Under the pieces are notes generated by a model. It saw only the letters and a program-made list of their open reading frames with translations, had not been told where the DNA came from and did not search any database. Positions 18,377-27,428 of a stretch of DNA of 64,000 nucleotides are shown in pieces. The number at the start of each line of letters is the position of its first letter. Within the stretch, counting starts at the first letter, position 1. Both the position numbers and the translations under genes were made by a program. Source of the stretch: Paraburkholderia caledonica NBRC 102488. Lineage in GTDB: Bacteria; Pseudomonadota; Gammaproteobacteria; Burkholderiales; Burkholderiaceae. The stretch is taken from assembly GCF_000685095.1 (NCBI RefSeq), contig NZ_BAYE01000001.1, forward strand, positions 62,001 through 126,000, read 5' to 3'.

Positions 18377-19120
18377 TTACTTCTTCACCGCCCGCTGCCT
18401 GACCGCCTCGAACAGACATACGCCGCTCGCCACGGATACGTTCAGGCTTTCCACGGTGCCAGCCATCGGAATCTGCATGACGACGTCGCAGGTATCGCGC
18501 GTAAGGCGGCGCATGCCCTCGCCTTCGGCGCCCATCACGAGTGCAACGGGACCGTCGAGTTCCGTCTCGTACAGGCTCTTGCTGGCCTCGCCGGCCGTGC
18601 CCACGACCCACACGCCGGCGTCCTTCAGTTCGCGCAACGCCCGTGCGAGGTTCGTCACGGTGATGTACGGCACGGTGTCAGCGGCGCCGCTCGCGACCTT
18701 CGCGGCAGTCGCGTTCAGGCCGACCGCCCGGTCACGCGGCGCGATCACCGCGTGCGCGCCGGCAGCGTCGGCGACGCGCAGGCAGGCGCCCAGATTGTGC
18801 GGGTCCGTCACGCCGTCGAGCACCAGAATGAGTGGCGAACCGTTGATGCCGTCGAGCAATTCAGCCAGGTTCTGCGCGAGCGGCATGTCGCCCGCGCGCG
18901 CGACGACGCCCTGGTGACGCTCGGTGTGCGCGAGGCCCCACAGGCGCGTTTCGTCGGCGGCGATGAGACGCACGCCCGCTTCTTTCGCCACGTGCAGAAA
19001 CTCGGTCATGCGACGGTCCTTGCGCGTGGCGTCGTAATAGACATCTTCGACGGTGGACGCGTCGTGCCTGATACGCGCGGTGACTGCGTGGAAACCGTAT
19101 AGAACCTTGTGACGTGCCAT
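18377..19120 (-). CDS. rlmB: 23S rRNA (guanosine(2251)-2'-O)-methyltransferase
   Basis: A 247-residue SpoU/TrmH-class (SPOUT) methyltransferase that uses S-adenosylmethionine to modify the P-loop of 23S rRNA. The N-terminal substrate-binding domain begins [13 protein letters not shown]. The SPOUT motifs are [18 protein letters not shown] (motif 1), [13 protein letters not shown] (motif 2) and [16 protein letters not shown] (motif 3), which form the trefoil knot. The ATG at 19120 gives the conserved N-terminus; the open frame extends far upstream but is shadow there. Between rnr and rpiA, transcribed in the same direction. Confidence 0.96.
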   Translation of the reverse strand: MARHKVLYGFHAVTARIRHDASTVEDVYYDATRKDRRMTEFLHVAKEAGVRLIAADETRLWGLAHTERHQGVVARAGDMPLAQNLAELLDGINGSPLILVLDGVTDPHNLGACLRVADAAGAHAVIAPRDRAVGLNATAAKVASGAADTVPYITVTNLARALRELKDAGVWVVGTAGEASKSLYETELDGPVALVMGAEGEGMRRLTRDTCDVVMQIPMAGTVESLNVSVASGVCLFEAVRQRAVKK

Positions 19121-19314
19121 GACTGATACAACCTTTGATTGAGCGCGGCAGGATCGCCGCGCTGCTGTGATGAATATATGTGCCTGTGCGCGATCCAGCC
19201 AGCGCGTGAATCCGGGATTGACCGCAGATTGAACCAGGCAGATGAAACGAACACCGCGCGCAACCGGCACGTCCAGACGTACCCGCTGCGCGCGGTTCAA
19301 GCCATGAGGCGGCT

Positions 19315-21816
19315 TTAGCGCTTCTTGCGCGCCGTCGGCTTGGACGCCGGTTTGGGCGGTGCGCCGTGCTTCTTCGCGGCACCGCGCGCGGCGCGTGCTT
19401 CCTTGACGGCAGCGCTTTGTGCGGGAGCCGCTTTCTTGCGACGCGCGCCCGCCGCATTGCCGCCTTCGACCGGCGGCAATGCACGCACGCGCGCGCCGCC
19501 GTTTTCGCCGGATGACTTGTCGGCCGGCGCCACGCCGCGCACCGGATGCGGCTTGATCGGCGTATCCCGCACGAGACGGAAGTCGATCTTCCGCGCGTCG
19601 AGATCCACGCGGCTCACCTGCACGCGCACGCGATCCGACAGGCGGTAGCGAATGCCGGTGCGCTCGCCGCGCAGTTCGTTCTTGATCTCGTCGTACTGGA
19701 AGTAGTCGGAGCCCAGTTCGGTGACGTGCACGAGGCCTTCGATGAAAAGCGAGTCGAGCTGCACGAAAATACCGAACGACGTGACACCGTTCACCATGCC
19801 GCCATATTCTTCGCCGAGCTTGTCGCGCATGAAATAGCACTTGAGCCATGCTTCGACGTCGCGCGACGCTTCGTCGGCGCGGCGTTCGTTGGCCGAGCAA
19901 TGCAGACCCAGTTCTTCCCAGATCGCCACGTTGTTCGAGCGCGAGCGGCCGCTTTTTTCCTCGTCGGCCTGCTGCATCGCGCGTGCGCGCGGCGACAGTG
20001 CCGTATTCAGCGTGACGCCTTGCGGCGGCTCCGGCTGATACTTGCGGCCCTGCAGGATCGCGTAGATCGCGCGGTGCGTGAGCAGATCGGGATAACGGCG
20101 AATCGGGCTCGTGAAGTGGGCATACGCCTCGTAGGCGAGACCGAAGTGGCCGATGTTGTCAGGGCTGTACACGGCCTGTTGCATCGAGCGCAGCAACATG
20201 GTTTGCAGCATCTGCGCGTCGGGCCGTTCGCGGATTTGCGCCATCAGCGCGGCGTAGTCGCTTGCATGCGGCTTGTCGCCGCCGCCGAGCGTAAGGCCCA
20301 TGCCGCGCAGGAACGTGCGCAGATTCTCGAGCTTCTCCGCAGTCGGCCCGGCGTGCACGCGGAACAGGCCCGGATGCTTGTTGCGCTTGAGGAAGTCGGC
20401 GGCGCAGACGTTCGCGGCCAGCATGCATTCCTCGATCAGCTTATGCGCGTCGTTGCGGGTGCGCGGCACGATCTGTTCGATCTTGCCCTGCGCATTGCAG
20501 ACGATGTACGTCTCGGTCGTATCGAAGTCGATCGCGCCGCGCTTCTGACGCGCGGCAAATAGCGACTTGTAGACGCCGTACAGGTTCTGCAGTTGCGGCA
20601 GCAGCGCGGCGCGGCGCGCGGCTTCCGGACCCTTGGTGTTCTTCAGCACCGCGGCGACTTCGGTATAAGTCAGGCGCGCGGCCGAATGCATCACGCCGGG
20701 ATAGAACTGATACGCCTTCACTTCGCCGCGTGCAGTGACGATCATGTCGCACACCAGCACGCAACGGTCGACGCTCGGATTCAGCGAGCACAAACCGTTC
20801 GACAGTTTCTCCGGCAGCATGGGAATCACGCGGCGCGGGAAATAAACGGAGGTGCTGCGTTCGATCGCGTCCGCGTCGAGGCCGCTTTTCGGATGCACGT
20901 AGTGCGAGACGTCCGCGATCGCGACGATCAGGCGGAACCCATCGCCGCGGCCTACCTTGACCGGCTCGCAATAGACGGCGTCGTCGAAGTCGCGCGCGTC
21001 TTCGCCGTCGATCGTGACGAGCGGCACGTCGCGCAGGTCGACGCGGTGACGCACGTCGGCCGGTCGGACTTCGTCGGGAAGTTTCGAGGCTTCGGCAAGG
21101 GCGTCGGCGCTGAACTCGTGCGGCACGCCGTATTTGCGCACCGCGATTTCGATTTCCATGCCGGGGTCGTCGATATCGCCGAGCACTTCGGCCACGCGGC
21201 CGAGCGGCTGCGAATGACGACTCGGAAAATCGGTCAGCTCAACGACCACCACCTGACCGACCTTGGCCTTCTTGGTGTTCTGCGTGATCAGGATGTCGTG
21301 GCCAATGCGCTTGTCTTCCGGCGCGACGATCAGCGCGCCGTTCTCGTTGAGCAGGCGGCCGATGACGCGTTTGTTCGCACGGTCGGTGACTTCGACGATA
21401 TGCCCTTCCGGCCGGCCACGCCGGTCATAGCCGACGATGCGCGCGAGCACGCGGTCGTTGTGCATGACCTTCTGCATTTCGGCAGTGGGCAGGAACAGGT
21501 CGTCCTGGCCGTCGTCGCGAATCAGGAAGCCGTAGCCGTCGCGATGGCCCTGAACGCGCCCCGCGACGAAGTTCGACGGATGAGTCAGCTGATACAAATT
21601 GCGCTGATCGAGCCGGATCTGGCCGTCGCGCTCCATCGCGCCGAGGCGCTTGAAGAATCCCTCGCGCTCCTGGCGCTTGATCGACAAGGCTTCGGCGATG
21701 TCGTTGGCGGCGAGCGGCGCTTCGCTCGTACGCAGGACGCCGAGGATTTCCTCGCGGCTCGGAATCGGATACGGAAATTTGCTCAAGGGCTTGTCGATGA
21801 TTTTTTCTCGTTGCAT
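19315..21816 (-). CDS. rnr: Ribonuclease R
   Basis: An 833-residue 3'-to-5' exoribonuclease that degrades structured RNA and helps mature rRNA and tmRNA. It has an N-terminal winged-helix segment ([19 protein letters not shown]), cold-shock domains, the RNB catalytic domain with the metal-binding [15 protein letters not shown] motif, the [14 protein letters not shown] region, and an S1 domain ([19 protein letters not shown]). A Lys/Ala-rich tail of about 70 residues, typical of RNase R rather than RNase II, ends the protein. First gene of the rnr-rlmB-rpiA run; 194 bases separate it from rlmB. A promoter must lie between 21817 and 22060 but I see no good match. Confidence 0.96.
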   Translation of the reverse strand: MQREKIIDKPLSKFPYPIPSREEILGVLRTSEAPLAANDIAEALSIKRQEREGFFKRLGAMERDGQIRLDQRNLYQLTHPSNFVAGRVQGHRDGYGFLIRDDGQDDLFLPTAEMQKVMHNDRVLARIVGYDRRGRPEGHIVEVTDRANKRVIGRLLNENGALIVAPEDKRIGHDILITQNTKKAKVGQVVVVELTDFPSRHSQPLGRVAEVLGDIDDPGMEIEIAVRKYGVPHEFSADALAEASKLPDEVRPADVRHRVDLRDVPLVTIDGEDARDFDDAVYCEPVKVGRGDGFRLIVAIADVSHYVHPKSGLDADAIERSTSVYFPRRVIPMLPEKLSNGLCSLNPSVDRCVLVCDMIVTARGEVKAYQFYPGVMHSAARLTYTEVAAVLKNTKGPEAARRAALLPQLQNLYGVYKSLFAARQKRGAIDFDTTETYIVCNAQGKIEQIVPRTRNDAHKLIEECMLAANVCAADFLKRNKHPGLFRVHAGPTAEKLENLRTFLRGMGLTLGGGDKPHASDYAALMAQIRERPDAQMLQTMLLRSMQQAVYSPDNIGHFGLAYEAYAHFTSPIRRYPDLLTHRAIYAILQGRKYQPEPPQGVTLNTALSPRARAMQQADEEKSGRSRSNNVAIWEELGLHCSANERRADEASRDVEAWLKCYFMRDKLGEEYGGMVNGVTSFGIFVQLDSLFIEGLVHVTELGSDYFQYDEIKNELRGERTGIRYRLSDRVRVQVSRVDLDARKIDFRLVRDTPIKPHPVRGVAPADKSSGENGGARVRALPPVEGGNAAGARRKKAAPAQSAAVKEARAARGAAKKHGAPPKPASKPTARKKR

Positions 21817-22061
21817 GGACGTCGGTCGGCGATGTGGCTCGGCTTAAGAAGCGTTTGCAGCGCGCATGATCCGCGCCTGCCGTTGCACTAAAAAGACTGT
21901 CTCGGGTCCGGCTCGTTCAAGGCTGAGTCCGACGGGCTTGTGCACCGTGCCAACGAACTACTGCGAGGCATTCTAACACCCGTGCGGCGCGCCACGCGGG
22001 CCGTCAATAGTCGCCAGGAAGCCCGCGCAGCGTCGTTGACGGGTTGTTTAAGGAGAAACGC

Positions 22062-22089
22062 TTGACAGGCTCCACCCTGCCGCTATAAT
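22062..22089 (+). promoter_or_regulatory. Sigma-70 promoter of the first tRNA-Leu
   Basis: Perfect consensus boxes: TTGACA (22062-22067), 16-base spacer, TATAAT (22084-22089). The tRNA begins 24 bases after the -10 box. Confidence 0.92.
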
Positions 22090-22113
22090 GGCGGTCTTTG
22101 CTGTTCATCACCT

Positions 22114-22200
22114 GCCCAGGTGGCGAAATTGGTAGACGCACTAGGTTCAGGTCCTAGCGGTGGCAACACTGTGGAGGTTCGAGTCCTCTCTTGGGCACCA
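22114..22200 (+). tRNA. tRNA-Leu(CAG), copy 1
   Basis: An 87-base gene with encoded CCA. The acceptor stem is GCCCAGG with CTTGGGC (one G-T pair) and discriminator A. The anticodon stem CTAGG/CCTAG encloses loop TTCAGGT, giving anticodon CAG. The long variable arm and the GGTTCGAGTCC T-arm are present. It reads CTG, the dominant leucine codon in GC-rich genomes. Confidence 0.97.
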
Positions 22201-22209
22201 GGATTCAAA

Positions 22210-22247
22210 ACTAAAGCCGCCATGTTGTATGGGCGGCTTTAGTTTTT
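22210..22247 (+). terminator. Terminator of tRNA-Leu copy 1
   Basis: CTAAAGCCGCC (22211-22221) and GGCGGCTTTAG (22232-22242) form a perfect 11-bp stem followed by five T. Confidence 0.92.
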
Positions 22248-22349
22248 GTGCAAAGCGTTTGGCTTGATGGTCATGCAGTCCGATTACCGGTCGTCGGCAT
22301 TGGATGCATTACTCGTGGCTGTAAAAGCGAAGTTTGTTTATAGCGGGGA

Positions 22350-22377
22350 TTGACACGCTGCATCAGCCCGCTAAAAT
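22350..22377 (+). promoter_or_regulatory. Sigma-70 promoter of the second tRNA-Leu
   Basis: TTGACA (22350-22355), 16-base spacer, TAAAAT (22372-22377). The same spacing as the first copy's promoter; the tRNA begins 22 bases after the -10 box. Confidence 0.9.
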
Positions 22378-22398
22378 AGCGTTCTAGCTTGAAGACGT

Positions 22399-22485
22399 GC
22401 CCAGGTGGCGGAATTGGTAGACGCACTAGGTTCAGGTCCTAGCGGTGGCAACACCGTGGAGGTTCGAGTCCTCTCCTGGGCACCA
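22399..22485 (+). tRNA. tRNA-Leu(CAG), copy 2
   Basis: An 87-base gene with encoded CCA, differing from copy 1 at three positions: G for A in the D-arm, C for T in the variable arm, and C for T in the acceptor 3' strand, which turns the G-T pair of copy 1 into G-C. The anticodon is again CAG. It has its own promoter and terminator. Confidence 0.97.
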
Positions 22486-22519
22486 CAGTTGTTCCGGCGT
22501 AAGCCGCAGTAGTCGAGAA

Positions 22520-22555
22520 ACCCCGTAAGGTCAACGTCTTACGGGGTTTTTTGTT
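22520..22555 (+). terminator. Terminator of tRNA-Leu copy 2
   Basis: AACCCCGTAAG (22520-22530) pairs with CTTACGGGGTT (22539-22549) across an eight-base loop, and the T-run continues past the stem. Confidence 0.92.
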
Positions 22556-22653
22556 GTCTATAGATCCATTGCGTTCTACTGACATCGACGATTTTTGCCC
22601 CTACTCAGACCTCACGCATCGTTAATGCACGACGGTCGGCCACGTTCAATCGC

Positions 22654-23319
22654 TCACACGCACGGCGCGGTAACGCTGCCGCACTTCATGTCCTGACGTT
22701 TTTCCGGTGACAATTGCCGCAGCGCATTTGAAATAAGCTCGCCGACCAAGGATTGAATCGCCTCGTCGCTGACTGCTTGCGGCGTGCATATCTTCAAGAA
22801 GTGCACGCCGTTGCACAGGCTCATCAGCGTCAACGCGACGGCGTCCTGCGGCAAAGGCAACTCGCAGCCGCCATGCATGACATTCGCTCGCAAATAGGCG
22901 CTGACTTCTTCCAGTTGTTCGTGGCGGAGCGCATTCACGCGCTCCCGGAATGCGCTGTCGCGGCGCGCAATGAGATGCGCCTCCATCCAAAGCGGAAAGG
23001 AATCGCTTTGGAGAAAGCAGCGGCTGTAGTACGCGATGGCGCGCGAGCTCATATCGTCCGCCCTGCCCCTCTCCGCGACGATGGACTGCAGACGCACACT
23101 TGCCTCGTCGGCATCGCGCCGGAGCAGTTCCAGAAGTAGTTCCTCTTTGCAGTGGAAGTTGGAGTAGAACGCGCCGCGCGTATAACCCGCCGCCTTGACG
23201 ATGTCCTCTACGCTCGTTGCGGCCAAACCCTTTTCAAGGAAAACGCTCCGCGCAGCCTCGAACAGACGCTCTCGCGTCTGCTGTTTCCTCCGCGCGTGGG
23301 TCAGGCGTTCGTGCGTCAT
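22654..23319 (-). CDS. TetR/AcrR-family transcriptional regulator
   Basis: A 221-residue protein with an N-terminal TetR helix-turn-helix (RERLFEAARSVFLEKGLAATSVEDIVKAAGYTRGAFYSNFHCKEELL). The rest is helical and should bind a small ligand. The ATG at 23319 is preferred to an upstream GTG at 23331. It lies downstream of the transhydroxylase-like genes on the same strand but has its own promoter with an internal palindrome, so it is probably self-repressed and may control the cluster. Its sequence is not close to the two TetR paralogues at 32824 and 43885. Confidence 0.88.
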   Translation of the reverse strand: MTHERLTHARRKQQTRERLFEAARSVFLEKGLAATSVEDIVKAAGYTRGAFYSNFHCKEELLLELLRRDADEASVRLQSIVAERGRADDMSSRAIAYYSRCFLQSDSFPLWMEAHLIARRDSAFRERVNALRHEQLEEVSAYLRANVMHGGCELPLPQDAVALTLMSLCNGVHFLKICTPQAVSDEAIQSLVGELISNALRQLSPEKRQDMKCGSVTAPCV

Positions 23320-23438
23320 CGCGTAGCTCACCGGTGGCGTTGCCGTCTGGGCTCGCCGAGCCTAAGCGAACGTGTCAAATGGCGGGTTGCTCGACAGCTC
23401 TACCGGTGCATCGAGCGGCGCACCGATCATGTCTGCAT

Positions 23439-23467
23439 ATAAAACTCATAACTGATTATATAGTCAA
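23439..23467 (-). promoter_or_regulatory. TetR promoter with overlapping operator palindrome
   Basis: On the minus strand TTGACT (23467-23462), a 17-base spacer and TTTTAT (23444-23439) form a sigma-70-like promoter. The sequence TGATTATATAGTCA (23453-23466) is a palindrome with 12 of 14 symmetric positions that covers most of the -35 box and part of the spacer, a usual place for self-repression by a TetR protein. Confidence 0.5.
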
Positions 23468-23524
23468 TTGATAAAACCGGAACGGAAATAACGAACCGTC
23501 CCGGCAAGCACGCTCATCCTGACG

Positions 23525-24388
23525 TTACGCGGGCTCGGCTGCGGTCGCCGGCTGCACGACGTTCACTTCGCCGAGGTAGACGCTTTCGCCCAGTTCGCAC
23601 TCGCGTGACGCGTTGCCGAGCGCGTGAACTATCTGCACCCGGTAGAGGCCGCTGTCCTTTGCGAGGCCCAGGAACCGGAAATCGCCGAACGCGTCCGACA
23701 CCGTTTCGGCAATCTTCTCGCCACGCGCATACAGCACAACCACGGCATCGGCAACACACTCGACGATGCCTTTCACCTCGGCACTCACGCTTCCGCCGAT
23801 AAAGCAGCTTTCCCAGCGTTCAAGGCCGCTGTACCACACTCGAGGTTTTGTGCCGAGACGCGGTTGCAAGACCTTCAGCCCCTCCTGCCTGGCCTTTTCC
23901 GCCATCTTTGCGTCGTCCAGCTTGACCGTTTCGAACACGCCAGTCGGACATGACTGTTCACATCTGGGGCGCTGCCAACCCGCGTCGAGCAGGTGAGCGT
24001 CGAAGATCCACGTCTGCGGCAGTTGCAATTCCTCGTTCCACACAATCGCCTTGTAGGGGCAGGACTTCACGATATCCTTCCGCCCGCGCGCCTTGTCAGG
24101 ATCGATGATGACGATGCCGTCGGCACGTTTGCGAACGGCGCCGTCACCCGCGCGCACGCATGGCGCGTCGTCGCAGTGATTGCACATCACGGGCAGGTAG
24201 GTCGTGTCGACCATGTGCGAGCGGCCCTGCACACGGCGCAAGATCCGGATGGGGCTCCCGGCGCCGGCCGCGGCGGGTGCGGCGTAACCGGGGAAGTCGT
24301 TGCCGACGTGCTCGTCGCGCGCGGCGATGACGCAGTTCTGGCAGTTCTCGCAACGTCCGACCTTGATAATCAGATTCCATTTTTTCAC
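23525..24388 (-). CDS. Iron-sulfur subunit of a transhydroxylase-like molybdenum oxidoreductase
   Basis: A 287-residue ferredoxin-fold subunit resembling the beta subunit of Pelobacter pyrogallol-phloroglucinol transhydroxylase, including a C-terminal beta-sandwich (about 200-285) after LGTKPRVWYSGLERWE. The cysteines in the ferredoxin part are 13, 16, 19, 69, 72, 77, 110, 143 and 147. Compared from memory with the Pelobacter subunit, the fourth Cys of motif I (Ala23 here) and the KCTMC pair (TWIFD here) are missing. Two [4Fe-4S] sets look complete (13/16/19/147 and 69/72/77/110); the third set has one ligand left. GTG start with an AAGGAG site. It begins 10 bases after the catalytic subunit. 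Confidence 0.85.
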   Translation of the reverse strand: MKKWNLIIKVGRCENCQNCVIAARDEHVGNDFPGYAAPAAAGAGSPIRILRRVQGRSHMVDTTYLPVMCNHCDDAPCVRAGDGAVRKRADGIVIIDPDKARGRKDIVKSCPYKAIVWNEELQLPQTWIFDAHLLDAGWQRPRCEQSCPTGVFETVKLDDAKMAEKARQEGLKVLQPRLGTKPRVWYSGLERWESCFIGGSVSAEVKGIVECVADAVVVLYARGEKIAETVSDAFGDFRFLGLAKDSGLYRVQIVHALGNASRECELGESVYLGEVNVVQPATAAEPA

Positions 24389-24398
24389 GCTGTGCTCC

Positions 24399-27380
24399 TT
24401 ACGCTGCGCGGGCGAGCAGAAACGCTTCGGCGCCTCGCCATTTTTCGACCTGTACGAGGCATGAATTCGGGCTCATGCTGCTCGTTCCTGCCGTTTGGGG
24501 CCGGTCGGGTGTCAGCATGTTCATGCAACCACCAATTTCGACGCGTTCGCCGTCGACCTCGATCAATTGAAACTCGGCGCTCGCCTCATATGACTTGACG
24601 ACCCCTGCGGTGACCAGCGGCGAAACGTCGGCCGCGCAGATCACGGCACCGCGGTCGTTGTAGACCTTGACGAGATCGCGATGACCGATGCATCGCATCG
24701 CCGCATCGGCCGCGCTCAACCTGAGGAGCCAGAAACGGTGCCCGCCGATGAGCGCCCGATGATCCTCGACACTGTTGATGGACGAATTCTTGCCGTCACA
24801 ATGCGTATGAAAGCTGTAGCGGCTGTGCGTGGCGATCAGTTGCAATGGGTACCGGTGAGCCAGGTCCGAGCGCAGCCCTTCCCACGACGGGATATAGCGG
24901 TTCAGCGCGGGCCGCTCAGGGTTGTCTGCGGTATGGCGCTTGAGCAGTTCGGGTATGAACTCGAACTTCCCGCTCGGCGTTTGCAGCCCCATGCCGAATT
25001 TTTCGGCATGCTGCGACGGCAGCGGATGCGGTTCCTGCAAGTCCTTGCGACGGCCCTGCGCGAACCAGCGCATATCCGGCGGCTGGCGCAATGCCGCTTT
25101 CTCGGGTGGCACGACGAAATAGCCTTTGCGGCAGAAGTCTCGCCACGAAACGTGATCGGGTAAATCCGACGATTCGAACACACGCTTGACCCAGTCGAGT
25201 TCGCTGCATCCCTCGGTGAATACGCCGCCGAGGCCGAGCCGGCTCAAGATGGCAGTGAAGATGTCGTAGTCGGAGCGCGACTCGCCCAGTGGCTCGATGC
25301 ATTTGTGCTGCATGGTCATGATGCGATGATTGACCGTGCTGAAACCATGATGTGCGTAGCCGCCGGAATTCGACCATTCGCCGATGTCCCATCGCTCGAG
25401 CGACGTGCACGCGGGCAGGATGATGTCGGCGAACTGCGCCTCGCCTTCCATCCAGATCGACTGATTCACGACGAACTCGATGCTCGGGTGCCGGTAAGCC
25501 TCGGCCCAGCGTCCGGATCGGGTCACCGTGCTGAAGGCGGAGCCGCCATATCGGTAGATCATGTGGATGGGCGAGTAACCGGGCATCGGGTAACTGAACG
25601 GCGCAAACTGCGCTTCCTGAGAAATGCCGTCCCATAGATATCCGGTCGCATGGCCGTTGATAATCGCGTCGGGCAGTTGCTGCCGCGGCACCATCTGCTT
25701 GACCGGATTCATGGTGAGAATATGCGGCATGCGCTGGTAGTTGTTCACCGCGTTCGCGGTCCAGGCCAGGTCGCCGGACATGCCGCCGTCAGCATAGCCA
25801 GGGAAGTAGAACTGCAGATCGTGCGGAACCCCGATCTCCAGGCAGCCGAAATTGACGCCCGGCTTGCCCCAGCCTTGCATCGCCATCATCATGACCATGC
25901 AGCGCGCCCATTGTGCGCCCGTGGCGCCGCGTGCCGCACCGCCAAATCCCGCCCCTGTCATGCCGACGGCGAGATAGACCTTCCTGTTTCCCCAGCGCCG
26001 CGCGAGCGCGCGAACATCTTTTGCAGGAACGCCGGTTTCCGGCTCCTGCCATTCCGGCGTCTTTGGCACGCCATCGGATTCGCCCAGCAGATAGGCACGC
26101 CACTCGTCGAAGCCGGTCGTGCGCGAGACAACGTAGTCCTCGTCATATAAGCCTTCAACGGCCCATACGTGCATGATGGCAGTGGCCAGCGCCGCATCGG
26201 TTTGCGGCCGCACGGGAATCCACCGTCCGCCGAACAGTTGGGCGGTCGGATTGCAGTGCGGATCGATGTGCACGAACTCGATACCAAGCTCCTTCGCCCA
26301 CAGACGCCTCGCCGTTCCTTCGAATCCGGCGTATGCCCCATTGGTGCTCTCCGGATCGCAGGACCAGAACACGATCATTTCCGCTTCCTTCAGGCAATCT
26401 TCGACGCCGCCGTAGCCGGACGGCACGCCGACCCGCATCGAGTTGCCGAAGTGATGCATCGCCCCCCAGTACCATCCCTCCCAACTGTCCGGATTCGCGG
26501 CCACGCGGGTGAACCCGATCAGGTTCGCAAACCGGGTCAGCGCGCTCAGGTAGTAGCCGACATTGCCCCATTGGTGATGGGAAGACATCGGAAACGTGAT
26601 CGAACCGGGACCATGAACGCGCTTTTGCCGGTTGATCTCCCGCGAGACGATGTCGAGAGCTTCGTCCCAACTGATCGGCACATAGCCGGACGTGCCGCGG
26701 TTTTGCGGATTGCGTTCGCCATCAGGGTCGAAGTCGACCCGCTTCATCGGGTGAAGAATGCGCTTGTCCGAGTAGACCAGTGACTTGATCGCCAACGCGT
26801 GCGGCGCGACCATGCCTCGCCGCGGCGGGCTGAAACGGCGTCCGCGCGCCTCGATCTCCCAGCTTGCCGCATCGGAGCGATCCAGGTCTATGGGCGTGAC
26901 CCGGACGATGCGACCATCCTTTACATAGACGAACAACGGCCCGCCGTTCGTACAGGTCGCATAGCGCCGCGTGCCATCGCGCATCGGCGTACCCATCGGC
27001 AGGCCGACGGTTTGCATCATGCTCAGTGTTTGCATGAGCCACACCAGCAGTTCGTCGTCGCCTTCCGTCACGACCTTGAAATTCTTCGCCGCATGCACGA
27101 TCTCGGCCTGATCGGGACGTGGAGAGAGAAACTTGAGCGCGGTGGCCACATCCTTGAATGCGATGCGTACGTCCGGCTTTCGGCGCGTGTCAGCAAGAGA
27201 GCGAACTCGCCCGTTCTTTATCTGGATTGCGCGCCCCATGCTTTCGTCCATCAGTCCGATCCAGGCGACCAGATCGTGTTCTTTCAGCCGATGTCGATAA
27301 GCCGGAAAGCGGCGCGCCGTCAGTTCGAGAACTTTGGGCAGCGCAAAAAGAATGGTCTTGAGGACCTGTCGTTTCATCAT
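24399..27380 (-). CDS. Transhydroxylase-like molybdopterin oxidoreductase with SCP2-like N-terminus
   Basis: A 993-residue DMSO-reductase-family catalytic subunit. Residues 1-125 look like an SCP2 (sterol carrier) domain (IQIKNGRV, KPDVRIAFKDVATAL); the molybdopterin domains follow from ATCTNGGPLFVY. There is no N-terminal [4Fe-4S] cysteine motif. By spacing, key residues of Pelobacter transhydroxylase map well: His144 to His268 (SSHHQWGNVGYY), Asp174-Ser175-Trp176 to Asp298-Ser299-Trp300 (NPDSWEGWYWG, Ser as Mo ligand), and Tyr404 to near Tyr529 (FPGYADGGMSGD). No Tat signal is seen, so it is probably cytoplasmic. It should shift or add hydroxyl groups on an aromatic or hydrophobic substrate. 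In an operon OmpW-alpha-beta; substrate unknown. Confidence 0.82.
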   Translation of the reverse strand: MMKRQVLKTILFALPKVLELTARRFPAYRHRLKEHDLVAWIGLMDESMGRAIQIKNGRVRSLADTRRKPDVRIAFKDVATALKFLSPRPDQAEIVHAAKNFKVVTEGDDELLVWLMQTLSMMQTVGLPMGTPMRDGTRRYATCTNGGPLFVYVKDGRIVRVTPIDLDRSDAASWEIEARGRRFSPPRRGMVAPHALAIKSLVYSDKRILHPMKRVDFDPDGERNPQNRGTSGYVPISWDEALDIVSREINRQKRVHGPGSITFPMSSHHQWGNVGYYLSALTRFANLIGFTRVAANPDSWEGWYWGAMHHFGNSMRVGVPSGYGGVEDCLKEAEMIVFWSCDPESTNGAYAGFEGTARRLWAKELGIEFVHIDPHCNPTAQLFGGRWIPVRPQTDAALATAIMHVWAVEGLYDEDYVVSRTTGFDEWRAYLLGESDGVPKTPEWQEPETGVPAKDVRALARRWGNRKVYLAVGMTGAGFGGAARGATGAQWARCMVMMMAMQGWGKPGVNFGCLEIGVPHDLQFYFPGYADGGMSGDLAWTANAVNNYQRMPHILTMNPVKQMVPRQQLPDAIINGHATGYLWDGISQEAQFAPFSYPMPGYSPIHMIYRYGGSAFSTVTRSGRWAEAYRHPSIEFVVNQSIWMEGEAQFADIILPACTSLERWDIGEWSNSGGYAHHGFSTVNHRIMTMQHKCIEPLGESRSDYDIFTAILSRLGLGGVFTEGCSELDWVKRVFESSDLPDHVSWRDFCRKGYFVVPPEKAALRQPPDMRWFAQGRRKDLQEPHPLPSQHAEKFGMGLQTPSGKFEFIPELLKRHTADNPERPALNRYIPSWEGLRSDLAHRYPLQLIATHSRYSFHTHCDGKNSSINSVEDHRALIGGHRFWLLRLSAADAAMRCIGHRDLVKVYNDRGAVICAADVSPLVTAGVVKSYEASAEFQLIEVDGERVEIGGCMNMLTPDRPQTAGTSSMSPNSCLVQVEKWRGAEAFLLARAA

Positions 27381-27428
27381 TCGATCCTATGTGAGCTTTG
27401 TGTTGGAAGCGCAGCGGGCGGACTTGCG

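Noticed and set aside
20593..21891. Long plus-strand open frame opposite rnr
   Set aside because: Exactly antisense to RNase R motifs; translation has no recognisable fold.
22114..22485. tRNA-Leu genes as integration sites of a genomic island
   Set aside because: No integrase, no partial tRNA repeat further away and no attachment-site-like duplication was found in the window.
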